Shown: in pieces, positions 1 through 6,474 of the stretch | Numbering within the stretch: position 1 is the stretch's first letter | Layout: every line of letters begins with the position of its first letter | The notes under the pieces: model-generated | Database searches by the model: none | What the model saw: only the letters and a program-made list of their open reading frames with translations | What the model was told of the DNA's origin: nothing | Position numbers and translations under genes: made by a program | DNA from: an uncultured Candidatus Melainabacteria bacterium | GTDB taxonomy: Bacteria > Cyanobacteriota > Vampirovibrionia > Gastranaerophilales > Gastranaerophilaceae | Length of the DNA: 7,134 nt | Reading direction: 5' to 3' | NCBI GenBank assembly: GCA_934675225.1 | Contig: CAKUQA010000063.1 | Span: 1-7,134 of the forward strand

Positions 1-358
1 GTGTTGTTTTGCCTGCTCCATTTACTCCTGTTATAAAATAGATATTCAATTCATTTTCATTGTAGGCGAGGTTGGTATCTCCGGCACTATTTAGAACTTT
101 TAAGAATTCTTGTTTTAGATATTCTTTGACGTCTGCCGGTTTAATTTTGTTTTGATTTCTTAACTTATCAACCAATTCTGTGGCGTAGTTAACGCCCAAA
201 TCTGCAGAAATAAGCATGTCTTCCATATCATCAAGAATGAAATCTGAAAATTCGTTTTCCTTTTCTACAGCATTAACAACGTTTCCAACAAGCACTTGTG
301 CCGTGTTGGAAACAGTTTCTTTAAGATTATTAAATTTGTCTTTAAAAAATCCAAACAT
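1..358 (-). CDS. ftsY: Signal recognition particle receptor FtsY, N-terminal part (cut by window edge)
   Basis: FtsY is the membrane-associated GTPase that receives SRP-bound ribosomes and passes them to the Sec translocon. The visible 119 residues start MFGFFKDKFNNLKETV, an amphipathic N-terminal segment without the long acidic A domain of E. coli. The N-domain helical bundle follows (FILDDMEDMLISADLGVNYA, about residues 40-59, matches the family's 'LE..Li.aDvGv..t' segment). The last visible residues are GVNGAGKTT (111-119), the G1/P-loop characteristic of FtsY rather than Ffh. The rest of the G domain lies outside the window. The ATG at 358 is preceded by AGAGG (372-376 on the opposite strand), 13 bases away, which is rather long spacing. 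It lies 84 bases downstream of nusB on the same strand. That gap contains a weak TATAAA (390-395, minus) and a 7-bp A/T-rich inverted repeat (404-410 with 426-432), so either readthrough or its own promoter is possible. Confidence 0.95.
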   Translation of the reverse strand, partial: MFGFFKDKFNNLKETVSNTAQVLVGNVVNAVEKENEFSDFILDDMEDMLISADLGVNYATELVDKLRNQNKIKPADVKEYLKQEFLKVLNSAGDTNLAYNENELNIYFITGVNGAGKTT

Positions 359-442
359 ATTTTTAGTTTTGCCTCTGTATTGTGTGTATTTTATACAAGA
401 AATAAAACCAAATTAATAATTGAGGTGGTTTTAATTTCTAAT

Positions 443-1102
443 TTAATTAATACCGTAATCAACGATTACTTTAGCTAAAATGCCGTTAATAAATGAAGAA
501 CTGTCCTCGGTTGAATATTTTTTAGCAAGTTCTAACGCTTCATCAACAACAACTTTCATTGGAGCATCTTTAATGTATAAAAGTTCTACAATTGCGATAC
601 GTAAAATATCTTTGTCCATTTTTACAAGACGTCCTAAATCCCAATTTTTAGCATATTTTTGAATAATTTCGTCAACTTCTTCATGATTTTTTTGGAAGTA
701 GTCTGCAATTTGTATTGCGTAATTTTTTACATCATGTTGAGAATCAAGCGTTGTAAATTCTGCTATTTCTAAAGCTAACATTGATTTTTCGGCAATATCA
801 ATCATTTCATTAATTCTGCCTGTCATATCAGATGTCATAGGAATTGGAACAGGGATATTTGCTGCTCCGATTGGTCTTTTCAAATTTTCTTCTGCATCTG
901 CTTCATAATTTTCGATTTGATTTCTCATAGAAACTAATGCGCCAAGTGCTGTTTTTAGTTCGTCTGTAGCACTGCTTGTTAAAATTCTTACAGATTTAAG
1001 AATAATATCTTGTAAATCTTCTCTTGAATAATTTGTAATTTTTTTATCAAATTGTGAGAATAATATAAATGCTAATTCTCTTGCTGCTCTACGGGCTTGC
1101 AT
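443..1102 (-). CDS. nusB: Transcription antitermination factor NusB, long cyanobacterial-type
   Basis: NusB pairs with NusE (ribosomal protein S10) and binds boxA RNA to support rRNA antitermination. The N-terminus MQARRAARELAFILFSQFD is the usual NusB 'RR.aRe.a...L' opening. The C-terminal half (about residues 128-219) contains the family core: NWDLGRLVKMDKDILRIAI, ELLYIKDAPMKVVVDEALELA and SSSFINGILAKV. At 219 residues it is about 80 longer than E. coli NusB (139). The extra length is a central insert (about 48-125) with RNQIENYEADAEENLKRP and PMTSDMTGRI. From memory, this kind of insert is characteristic of cyanobacterial-lineage NusB. The ATG at 1102 has GAGG about seven bases upstream (AAGAGGTAAAAAT). 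The gene follows the small hypothetical gene by 58 bases and precedes ftsY by 84 bases. A nusB-ftsY neighbourhood is also familiar from cyanobacteria. The family call is very secure; the lineage reading is inference. Confidence 0.97.
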   Translation of the reverse strand: MQARRAARELAFILFSQFDKKITNYSREDLQDIILKSVRILTSSATDELKTALGALVSMRNQIENYEADAEENLKRPIGAANIPVPIPMTSDMTGRINEMIDIAEKSMLALEIAEFTTLDSQHDVKNYAIQIADYFQKNHEEVDEIIQKYAKNWDLGRLVKMDKDILRIAIVELLYIKDAPMKVVVDEALELAKKYSTEDSSSFINGILAKVIVDYGIN

Positions 1103-1160
1103 ATTTTTACCTCTTTTTTGTTTCTTATAATTTACAAGCCTAATGCTATCATGAAAAAAT

Positions 1161-1385
1161 TTAATCTACAATGCTTTTTTCTGGAGTAGAATTTTCAAGA
1201 TTTGTTAAAATTTTTTTAGTATCTTTGATGCAGAAAAGTAAAATAGAACAAATGTTTAAACTGTCTTTGGTTTGAAAATCACTTTTTTCTGTAATTGTTT
1301 GAGATAAAAGTTTGGTTAATGTTTCTATTTTATCTAAACAGCACAATGCTTCTGCCAAATTGTTTGATAAATCTTTATTGCTCAT
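1161..1385 (-). CDS. Small hypothetical helical protein
   Basis: I do not recognise this family. From the ATG at 1385 it would be 74 residues, starting MSNKDLSNNLAEALCCLDKIE. An in-frame GTG at 1403 would add six residues (MIIFTL), but neither start has a clear Shine-Dalgarno site, and the ATG gives the more ordinary N-terminus. The sequence looks all-helical, with a hydrophobic stretch SLNICSILLFCIKDTKKIL, four cysteines and a short acidic, Ser/Pro-containing tail. There is no signal peptide or obvious membrane span. It sits between the TPR gene (about 54 bases upstream) and nusB (58 bases downstream) on the same strand, so it is probably co-transcribed with both. Its position and the lack of any overlapping better gene support it being real, but a small ORF in AT-rich DNA could be fortuitous. 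Confidence 0.6.
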   Translation of the reverse strand: MSNKDLSNNLAEALCCLDKIETLTKLLSQTITEKSDFQTKDSLNICSILLFCIKDTKKILTNLENSTPEKSIVD

Positions 1386-1423
1386 TAAAGTAAAAATTAT
1401 CACGATAACAAAAAATAAAATAT

Positions 1424-1437
1424 TAGACTAAAGTCTA
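1424..1437. repeat. Small palindrome between the TPR gene and the small hypothetical gene
   Basis: TAGACT-AA-AGTCTA is a perfect 6-bp inverted repeat with a two-base centre, just past the stop codon of the TPR gene (1440-1442, minus). It has no T-tract, and its GC content is too low for a convincing terminator. It could be a minor RNA processing site or a protein-binding palindrome, or chance in AT-rich DNA. Confidence 0.3.
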
Positions 1438-1439
1438 TA

Positions 1440-2174
1440 TTATTTGCACAATAAAAGGTGTGAGTTCAAGGATTTGTGTGTTTTAATTTTGTCTAGTCTG
1501 TTTTTTATAAATTCTGCATTATGAGAAAACGGTTTTTCTGATAAAAATTTTCTATAATATCTTTGAGCAAAGCTACGTTTCCCAAGCTTGTCAAAACAAA
1601 CGCCGATACCTGCATAAGCTTTATAATAATTTGGATTTAGTTTAATAGCTTTGTGCAAAACTTCAGATGCTTCTTTGTAATTTCCTAATTTCATTAAAAG
1701 TGCTGATTTGTGGTCATAAGCTTTTATAAATCCTACGGAATTTTCAATTAATTTTTGGTAAATCATAAGCGCTAATTCATATTCTTCACACATTTCGTGT
1801 GCTACTCCAAGTTGCAGAATTGCATCCGGATTATCCGGATTTAGTTGAATTGCACGAACAAAGTTTTTAATTGCTCCACATGGAGAGCCGTCAAGAAGGT
1901 GACAAAGTCCGAGTTCAAAAAATACTTCATAATTCTCGTCTTTTAAGGTTGTCGCTATATCAAGATATTTAATGGCTTTTGCATACTGTTGTAAATGTTT
2001 GTAGCATATTCCAAGTCCCAAATAACTGTCAAAATTATTTCTGTCAATTAAAATTGCGTTCAAATAGCTAGAAACAGCCTCTCTAAACATATTGCCAATA
2101 CGTAATGCATCTGCTTTTTTACAAAAATTATTTTGAATAGGTGATGTACATAATTTGCCGGTATTTGAACTCAA
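1440..2174 (-). CDS. Tetratricopeptide repeat protein, six TPRs
   Basis: This 244-residue cytoplasmic protein is almost entirely TPR helices, at about residues 15-46, 48-80, 82-114, 116-149, 151-182 and 184-216. Typical signatures are SYLGLGICYKHLQQYAKAI, ELGLCHLLDGSPCGAIKNF, ALLMKLGNYKEASEVL and AIKLNPNYYKAYAGIG. TPR arrays are protein-protein interaction scaffolds; no catalytic domain is attached, so a specific role cannot be assigned. There is no signal peptide. The start is a TTG at 2174, supported by GAGGA (2181-2185, minus) six bases upstream, with a second AAGGAG further out. No ATG is available near this point. The protein has an unusually high number of cysteines (at least eight) for a TPR protein. 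It is the first gene of the minus-strand block leading to nusB and ftsY and is divergent from the secreted paralogue pair. Confidence 0.9.
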   Translation of the reverse strand: MSSNTGKLCTSPIQNNFCKKADALRIGNMFREAVSSYLNAILIDRNNFDSYLGLGICYKHLQQYAKAIKYLDIATTLKDENYEVFFELGLCHLLDGSPCGAIKNFVRAIQLNPDNPDAILQLGVAHEMCEEYELALMIYQKLIENSVGFIKAYDHKSALLMKLGNYKEASEVLHKAIKLNPNYYKAYAGIGVCFDKLGKRSFAQRYYRKFLSEKPFSHNAEFIKNRLDKIKTHKSLNSHLLLCK

Positions 2175-2256
2175 TTTTCTTCCTCACTCTCCTTATATAT
2201 GATAGTTTTTTTTTTAGAGTTGAAGAACAACCATCTGATGTATAGTTTATCAATCA

Positions 2257-2286
2257 TTGGATTTATTATTTTTCTTGTGCTATAAA
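2257..2286 (+). promoter_or_regulatory. Possible sigma70-type promoter for the secreted paralogue pair
   Basis: TTGGAT (2257-2262) and TATAAA (2281-2286) are 18 bases apart, and the -10 is preceded by TGC, giving an extended -10 (TGCTATAAA). It lies in the divergent intergenic region between the TPR gene and the first secreted gene. A start site the usual six to eight bases downstream would fall at or next to the ATG at 2293, so the mRNA could be leaderless. That would fit the absence of a Shine-Dalgarno site there. This is motif matching in AT-rich DNA, so the confidence is modest. Confidence 0.35.
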
Positions 2287-2292
2287 ATTGTT

Positions 2293-3108
2293 ATGAATAA
2301 GTATTTGGTTGGGATATTAATTATATTTATGGGCTTACCTGTTTGGGCGGATGAAGTGTCTCTAAGCGGAGTTGAAGCAAAAAAAATTGAGTTGCCTAAA
2401 ACGGATATTACCAAAAAACAGTCACTTGTTGTTAAGGATGAGCAGGTTCTGCAAGAACTTGTGAAGATGCAAAAAGACAAAGACCTTGAAGATATTGAAA
2501 ATCTTTGGAAAGGAACTGTTGAGAACAATCAGGTTATAGGTTTTGCATTAAAAAAACTTTCTACTCCGGAAAGTCAAAGGAGAATTCATTCTTCTTTGAT
2601 GGCTAAAACTCTTTCTGCGGTTGTTGCAGGTGCTTCTCTTGCTCCATCTTTAATTGGTGCTGATTATATGACTCAGTCGTCTGCTTTTGCGGCAGGACGT
2701 TTGGCTCAAAATTTGATTAACAGAAAAAATATGCCGACAGAAATTCCACTTACTGATACGGAATTGATTGAACTTGCAGGACTTGTAGAGAGTTTACAAG
2801 ATAAAATAATTACAGCTTATTATAATTACAAAAGTTCTCTTTCTCAGTTAAAAGAAACTCGTCAGAGACTACTTTTGTATAACAAAAATTATGCAAAAGC
2901 TCTGGATGATGAGGATTTGATGGAAATTACAATATCTTCTGCTCTATATGACAATATGAGAGTTGAGGAATTTTATTATATGGAAAATGCAAAAAAATAC
3001 CACCTAGAGTTGCAAAGACTTGCCGGTAAAAAAGTTGTAGATAAATTGAATTTGTATCAATTTAGTTTTAATTCAACGCTGGTTGGAGAAAAGGCGGTGA
3101 ATAAATGA
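2293..3108 (+). CDS. Secreted/envelope helical protein, paralogue A (weakly TolC-like)
   Basis: The 271-residue protein starts at the ATG at 2293. The frame stays open upstream to a TTG at 2257, but only the 2293 start gives a clean signal peptide (MNKYLVGILIIFMGLPVWA, cleavage about 19/20). No Shine-Dalgarno site precedes it. After cleavage there is a charged region, then a conserved block LWKGTVENNQVIGFALKKL (about 71-89). A Gly/Ala/Ser-rich hydrophobic stretch (about 101-142, SAVVAGASLAPSLIGADY) comes next. The C-terminal part is long and helical (about 149-260), with LQDKIITAYYNYKSSLSQL and ending ELQRLAGKKVV. That helical part resembles one coiled-coil repeat of a TolC-family outer-membrane protein, but the protein is far shorter than TolC and no beta-barrel strands are evident, so the relation is tentative. 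It is a diverged paralogue of the next gene, which it overlaps by four bases (ATGA). Likely site: periplasm or outer membrane. Confidence 0.85.
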   Translation: MNKYLVGILIIFMGLPVWADEVSLSGVEAKKIELPKTDITKKQSLVVKDEQVLQELVKMQKDKDLEDIENLWKGTVENNQVIGFALKKLSTPESQRRIHSSLMAKTLSAVVAGASLAPSLIGADYMTQSSAFAAGRLAQNLINRKNMPTEIPLTDTELIELAGLVESLQDKIITAYYNYKSSLSQLKETRQRLLLYNKNYAKALDDEDLMEITISSALYDNMRVEEFYYMENAKKYHLELQRLAGKKVVDKLNLYQFSFNSTLVGEKAVNK

Positions 3109-3995
3109 AAAAATTATTCATAGTTGCTTTGATTATAAATTTGATTTCTCCGGCTTATGCAGTTACTCTCGATGAAATAACAATGCCAAAACCGCCTGCA
3201 TATAGAACAGGACTTTCAGAAGTGCCTGAAAAAGAATATATGGAAGCTAAAGCCGAGAATAAAGTTCATCAAGAATATGTAAAAAAAGATGCAGAACAAT
3301 TTGATGCCACAGATTTGACTTATGCTGATTTGAGTATAAAACAGATTTCACGAGAGGTAGCGGCAGATTTGGAATTAGACCAAGAAGATATGATTGGGGA
3401 TTTATCCGTATTATGGCAGGGAGCTGCGGCACAAAGTGATACAATTAATTTCGCGTTATACAAACTTGCAAATCCTGATGAAGATAAACCAGATGAAAAA
3501 TCTGTTAAGAAAGTTCTTACAACTATTGCAAGTATGTCTACCCTTGTAGGGGCGGGAATGGGAAATCCTTTACTTGCCGGAGGTTCTTTGATAGGTGGTA
3601 ATATTTTAGGTATTATGGCTCAGGATACAAAAGCTTTGAATTATAAATATACTAAAGTTACTGACGCGGATATGATTATTCTTGTCCGAAAGATTGAAGA
3701 TTTGCAGCAAAGAACTGTTGACTTATATTATAATTATATGACTGCGCGGAAAAGGTTAAAAATGATTGAGCAAATCACTGCTGATAGAAAGAAAAACTAT
3801 AATCTTTCTCAAGATATGTCTAAGGAGATAATTTTAATTACAGATGCATATTATAGAACAGCACTGGATAATCAAATGAAAGCTCGCTCTGATTATTATG
3901 CAAAACGTGCAGCGTTAGAACAATTTGTCGGTAATGAAACTTTTGCACAGTTTGAAAAAGATTTGAAAGAAAGGGAAGAAAAAAGTGAGCAGTAA
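3105..3995 (+). CDS. Secreted/envelope helical protein, paralogue B (weakly TolC-like)
   Basis: This 296-residue protein has a clear signal peptide (MKKLFIVALIINLISPAYA, cleavage about 19/20). It shares the layout of the upstream gene: LWQGAAAQSDTINFALYKL (about 103-121), a Gly-rich hydrophobic stretch (about 128-171, GNPLLAGGSLIGGNILGIM), then a helical C-terminus with LQQRTVDLYYNYMTARKRL and YYAKRAALEQFVGNETF. Shared landmarks with paralogue A are LW.G, FAL.KL..P, TD..(L/M)I.L, LQ, YYNY and the final L...G. The ending with LEQFVGNE resembles the close of a TolC repeat. Its mature N-terminus is longer and Pro-rich (MPKPPAYRTG). The ATG overlaps the TGA of paralogue A (3105-3108), with GGCGGTGA just upstream, so translation is probably coupled and the products may act together, possibly as a hetero-oligomer (inference). 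The C-terminus is a charged coiled-coil tail. Confidence 0.87.
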   Translation: MKKLFIVALIINLISPAYAVTLDEITMPKPPAYRTGLSEVPEKEYMEAKAENKVHQEYVKKDAEQFDATDLTYADLSIKQISREVAADLELDQEDMIGDLSVLWQGAAAQSDTINFALYKLANPDEDKPDEKSVKKVLTTIASMSTLVGAGMGNPLLAGGSLIGGNILGIMAQDTKALNYKYTKVTDADMIILVRKIEDLQQRTVDLYYNYMTARKRLKMIEQITADRKKNYNLSQDMSKEIILITDAYYRTALDNQMKARSDYYAKRAALEQFVGNETFAQFEKDLKEREEKSEQ

Positions 3996-4022
3996 ATAGG
4001 CTCTATTTATGTTATTAAATAG
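3993..4022. repeat. Alternating A/T-rich hairpins after paralogue B
   Basis: TAAATAG (3993-3999) pairs perfectly with CTATTTA (4003-4009) around a three-base loop. The same CTATTTA can instead pair with a second TAAATAG (4016-4022) around a six-base loop. The first copy contains the stop codon of paralogue B. With no T-tract and only A/T-rich stems it is at best a weak terminator or mRNA 3'-end structure; chance is possible. Confidence 0.3.
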
Positions 4023-4055
4023 AAAAAATATGAGCTGTTCACTATTTGCCAATAA

Positions 4056-4718
4056 ATGTTTATACCATATAAAATCAACACCGGAAAACAAAATATGCAA
4101 ATTGATAGCGATTTGCTTGATAATGCCATAAAAAATCAAACAAAAGAGCCTATTTTTAGGTTATATGGCTGGTCGCCGGCATGTGTTTCTTTAGGGAGAA
4201 ATCAAAAAGATGATTTTGTTGACGAAAATTTATTAAAAGAAAACGGGATAGATATTGTACGTCGTTTAACCGGTGGTCGAGCTCTTTTGCATGATAACGA
4301 AATTACTTATAGTTATGTTTGTCCTATTACTTTTTTAAATCATGGTGAGAATGTTGTTGAGTCTTATAAAGAAATATCAGAACTTTTAATTAAAGCATTT
4401 GCAAAAATCTGAATATAACTTGATTTTGGAGGAATACGCAAAATTCAGGGACATAAGGATTATTGTATGCTTGTGTCTACAGGAGCTGATTTATGCTGGC
4501 ATGGACGTAAATTGATAGGTTCTGCACAGTTTAGAAAACAAGGTTATATTTTGCAACATGGTTCGATATTATATGATTATGATAAGTGTTTATTAGAAAA
4601 AATTTTTAAAGAAAAAGTTGATACTTCTTCAATTGTTAGTGTAAAAGAGATAAATCTTGATATTACAAAAGACGATATTATAACTTTGTTAAGTAATGTA
4701 AATTGCTCAAATCCTTGA
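4056..4718 (+). pseudogene. Lipoate-protein ligase / octanoyltransferase family gene broken by two nonsense codons
   Basis: Members of the LplA/LipM/BPL fold attach lipoate or octanoate to E2 and GcvH lipoyl domains. The first 118 codons encode a good N-terminal half: NMQIDSDLL, FRLYGWSPACVSLGRNQ and the substrate-pocket motif RRLTGGRALLHDNEITYS (69-86). The frame then meets TGA (4410-4412) and TAA (4416-4418), and resumes in the same frame with LDFGGIRKIQG and YCMLVSTGADLCWHGRKLIGSAQ. The conserved lysine (codon 152, GRKLIGSAQ) matches the catalytic Lys region of LplA, and LQHGSIL follows. No frameshift is needed. GGA-to-TGA and GAA-to-TAA would restore 'AKIGIELDFGG', which fits the family's usual L/I-G-I here. 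The product ends at 4718 after about 220 codons; family members usually carry a further short helical C-terminus, so that part may also be lost. ATG 4467 has AAGGA seven bases upstream, so a split two-chain product cannot be excluded. Ligase versus LipM-type transferase is undecided. Confidence 0.8.
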
Positions 4719-4803
4719 TATAGTGTGCATTTTTGAAAAAACTTAAAATATTTATTAATCATTTTTGGCAATTCTTGTAGATAAATTTTCTTTATATAAG
4801 TAC

Positions 4804-4830
4804 GGGGATTAATCAAAGGGGATTAAAAAG
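4804..4830 (+). promoter_or_regulatory. Ribosome binding region with a repeated GGGGATTAA upstream of the 500-residue gene
   Basis: GGGGATTAA occurs at 4804-4812 and again at 4818-4826. The second copy, as AAAGGGG (4815-4821), is a good Shine-Dalgarno match nine bases before the ATG at 4831. Most other starts in this window have weak or no such site. A TATAAG about 25 bases further upstream (near 4795) could be a -10 box, but I see no convincing -35 partner. Confidence 0.6.
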
Positions 4831-6333
4831 ATGTCTAGCAATATTTCAGTAAATTCATTTTATAATTACTGGCAAAATATTCCGGCTTACTTAGCTCTTG
4901 GTAACAGAGCCAGCAGCATAACCGGTTTAGGTGGCAAGGAAGAAACCAGATATTTTACACTTCCTACAGGTTATCCTGATAGCACTTATGCATTAGCTTC
5001 TCAAGAATCAATTAATAATCCGAACGGTATGAGCCAATGGAATCCTTTAATGGTTGGTATTGATTTGACTCAAGGTATGTCTACAAATCCAGCATTAATC
5101 AACCAAGGTAATACAGCAGCTTGGAACTGGGGATTTTCTAAAGGTTTATCATTAAGATTATCTTCTACAATTGAAGCTCTTTCTAGCATGGAAGCTCAAA
5201 TTGCATCAACAATGAAATCTGATCAATTGACAGATGCTCAAAAGCAAAGATTGCAATCTGTACTTGATCAAGTTACAGCATTGAAAGACAAAGTTGCAAA
5301 AGCTGCTCAAGCCGGAAATTTGAAAGCTGAAGATGTTGAAGCTATTCAAGGTCAAGTTGTTGCTTTGACTAAAAAAGCAGGTGAAGTAGCTCAAGAAATT
5401 TCTAAAGAAGTTCAAGAAAAAGCTGATAAAAAATCTGAAATGTCTGACAAAGTTGATAATGATGGAAAAGCAGACAGTTCTAAAAAATCAGAAACCGGAA
5501 AAGTTGATGAAAAAACAGAAGCAGGCAAAAAACAAAAAGAAAACGAAAAACAATCTGTAGATATTTGTCAAAAGATTTATGCCGGAACTGTTGGTACAAC
5601 TTGGAAAGTTGATTATGGCAAAGTAAAAGAAGGCACAAGCAAAATTACGAAAGAAAATGTTGCATCAGTTTTAAATACTTGGGATGATCAATTTAATAAA
5701 AAAGGAAAAGGTTTAATTGAAACATTGTTCGACCAAGAACATTTCTGGAACCCATCTCTAAATAAACCGGCAGGTGGCGAAGGAACAAAAATTGCTGATC
5801 CTAAAAATAATATGGATATCATTTGGAACATAGTTGCAACACTTGATGAACGTGCTCAAGAATTAGATATCAAAACAAAATTAGCAGGACAATTCGCAAC
5901 TGCTTATGATGAGTTGGATGATACATTTGTAGATCAAAAAGCTGTTCAAGATGCTGTTGCTGCAATTCAAAAAGCTGTAACAGAAGCTGAAAATGCTAAA
6001 GCTGCAAAATCTGCAAAAGAAGAAACAGATGGAAACGCAAAAGCAGAGGCCGCAAACAAAAAAGCAGAAGCAGACAAGAAAGAAGCTGCAGAAAATGCTA
6101 AAAAAGAAAAAGAAGCTAAAGAATTGTTCTTGAGCGATATGCGTGAAGTTCTAAAAGATGATAACGCAGAAGTCGCTAGCAAAGTTAAATATAAAGATGG
6201 CAAATTTGTTGTAAGAATTGATGGTATTGATTACGAAGGCGCTAACTATGTTGAATTAGCTAGGGCTATCAAAAATGCAGGTTATGAACCTGAACAACAC
6301 TTGAAAAAAGCTGCAGTTAATAAAAAAGCATAA
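4831..6333 (+). CDS. Uncharacterised 500-residue Lys/Ala/Glu-rich coiled-coil protein
   Basis: I do not recognise this family. The N-terminal 100 residues are aromatic- and Asn/Pro/Gly-rich (SFYNYWQNIPAYLALGNRAS, YFTLPTGYPDSTYAL, NTAAWNWGF), with no signal peptide or membrane span. A long helical segment (about 106-200) leads into a low-complexity Lys/Asp/Ser/Glu linker (about 196-242). A probably globular region follows (about 243-370), with the only cysteine (C246) and motifs TTWKVDYGKVKEGTSKITKENV and LFDQEHFWNPS. A second Ala/Lys/Glu coiled coil spans about 371-435. A small C-terminal domain (about 431-490) has KVKYKDGKFVVRIDGIDYEG, probably a beta hairpin then helices. Modular coiled coils without an export signal suggest a structural, scaffold or non-classically exported protein (inference). 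A good Shine-Dalgarno site and a strong terminator 76 bases after the stop suggest a monocistronic, well expressed gene. The N-terminal aromatic segment may be the most family-specific part. Confidence 0.9.
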   Translation: MSSNISVNSFYNYWQNIPAYLALGNRASSITGLGGKEETRYFTLPTGYPDSTYALASQESINNPNGMSQWNPLMVGIDLTQGMSTNPALINQGNTAAWNWGFSKGLSLRLSSTIEALSSMEAQIASTMKSDQLTDAQKQRLQSVLDQVTALKDKVAKAAQAGNLKAEDVEAIQGQVVALTKKAGEVAQEISKEVQEKADKKSEMSDKVDNDGKADSSKKSETGKVDEKTEAGKKQKENEKQSVDICQKIYAGTVGTTWKVDYGKVKEGTSKITKENVASVLNTWDDQFNKKGKGLIETLFDQEHFWNPSLNKPAGGEGTKIADPKNNMDIIWNIVATLDERAQELDIKTKLAGQFATAYDELDDTFVDQKAVQDAVAAIQKAVTEAENAKAAKSAKEETDGNAKAEAANKKAEADKKEAAENAKKEKEAKELFLSDMREVLKDDNAEVASKVKYKDGKFVVRIDGIDYEGANYVELARAIKNAGYEPEQHLKKAAVNKKA

Positions 6334-6409
6334 CAAGTTTATAATTAATGATTCCTCATATTTGGTAGAAAAAAGTAGAAGAAATTAGTAGGTTAATGTG
6401 TGAAAATTT

Positions 6410-6435
6410 AGTCCCCCAAAAGGGGACTTTTTTTT
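6410..6435 (+). terminator. Strong intrinsic terminator of the 500-residue gene
   Basis: AGTCCCC (6410-6416) pairs with GGGGACT (6422-6428) around a CAAAA loop, and the stem is followed at once by a run of eight T (6428-6435). This is a textbook Rho-independent terminator on the plus strand, 76 bases after the stop codon at 6333. It marks the end of the last confident gene in the window. Confidence 0.93.
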
Positions 6436-6474
6436 ATAAAATTATATTATGAGAGTTGTCCTTCGCGGACGGCG

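Noticed and set aside
216..478. Two small plus-strand ORFs opposite ftsY and the nusB-ftsY gap
   Set aside because: They overlap the confidently identified ftsY start on the other strand and show no domain, start signal or sensible protein composition.
2257..2292. Upstream TTG start extending paralogue A by 12 residues
   Set aside because: It would put a hydrophobic, Cys-containing stretch in front of a well-formed signal peptide and covers the likely promoter; no Shine-Dalgarno precedes it.
4410..4418. Stop-codon recoding (TGA read as an amino acid) in the ligase gene
   Set aside because: A TAA follows two codons later, and TGA serves as the normal stop of paralogue A at 3106-3108, so TGA recoding alone would not rescue the frame.
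4405..4430. Compensated frameshift in the ligase gene
   Set aside because: The conserved motifs before and after the stops are already in the same frame, and the other frames here (ending KNLNIT or running SEYNLILEEY) carry no family motifs.
5629..5670. EF-hand-like loop (KVKEGTSKITKENVASVL) in the 500-residue protein
   Set aside because: The spacing is suggestive, but the acidic calcium-binding positions are missing, so calcium binding is not supported.
5967..6203. Minus-strand Ala/Ser/Phe-rich ORF within the 500-residue gene
   Set aside because: It is the mirror of the Lys/Ala/Glu coiled-coil codons; such repeats leave the opposite strand open by composition.
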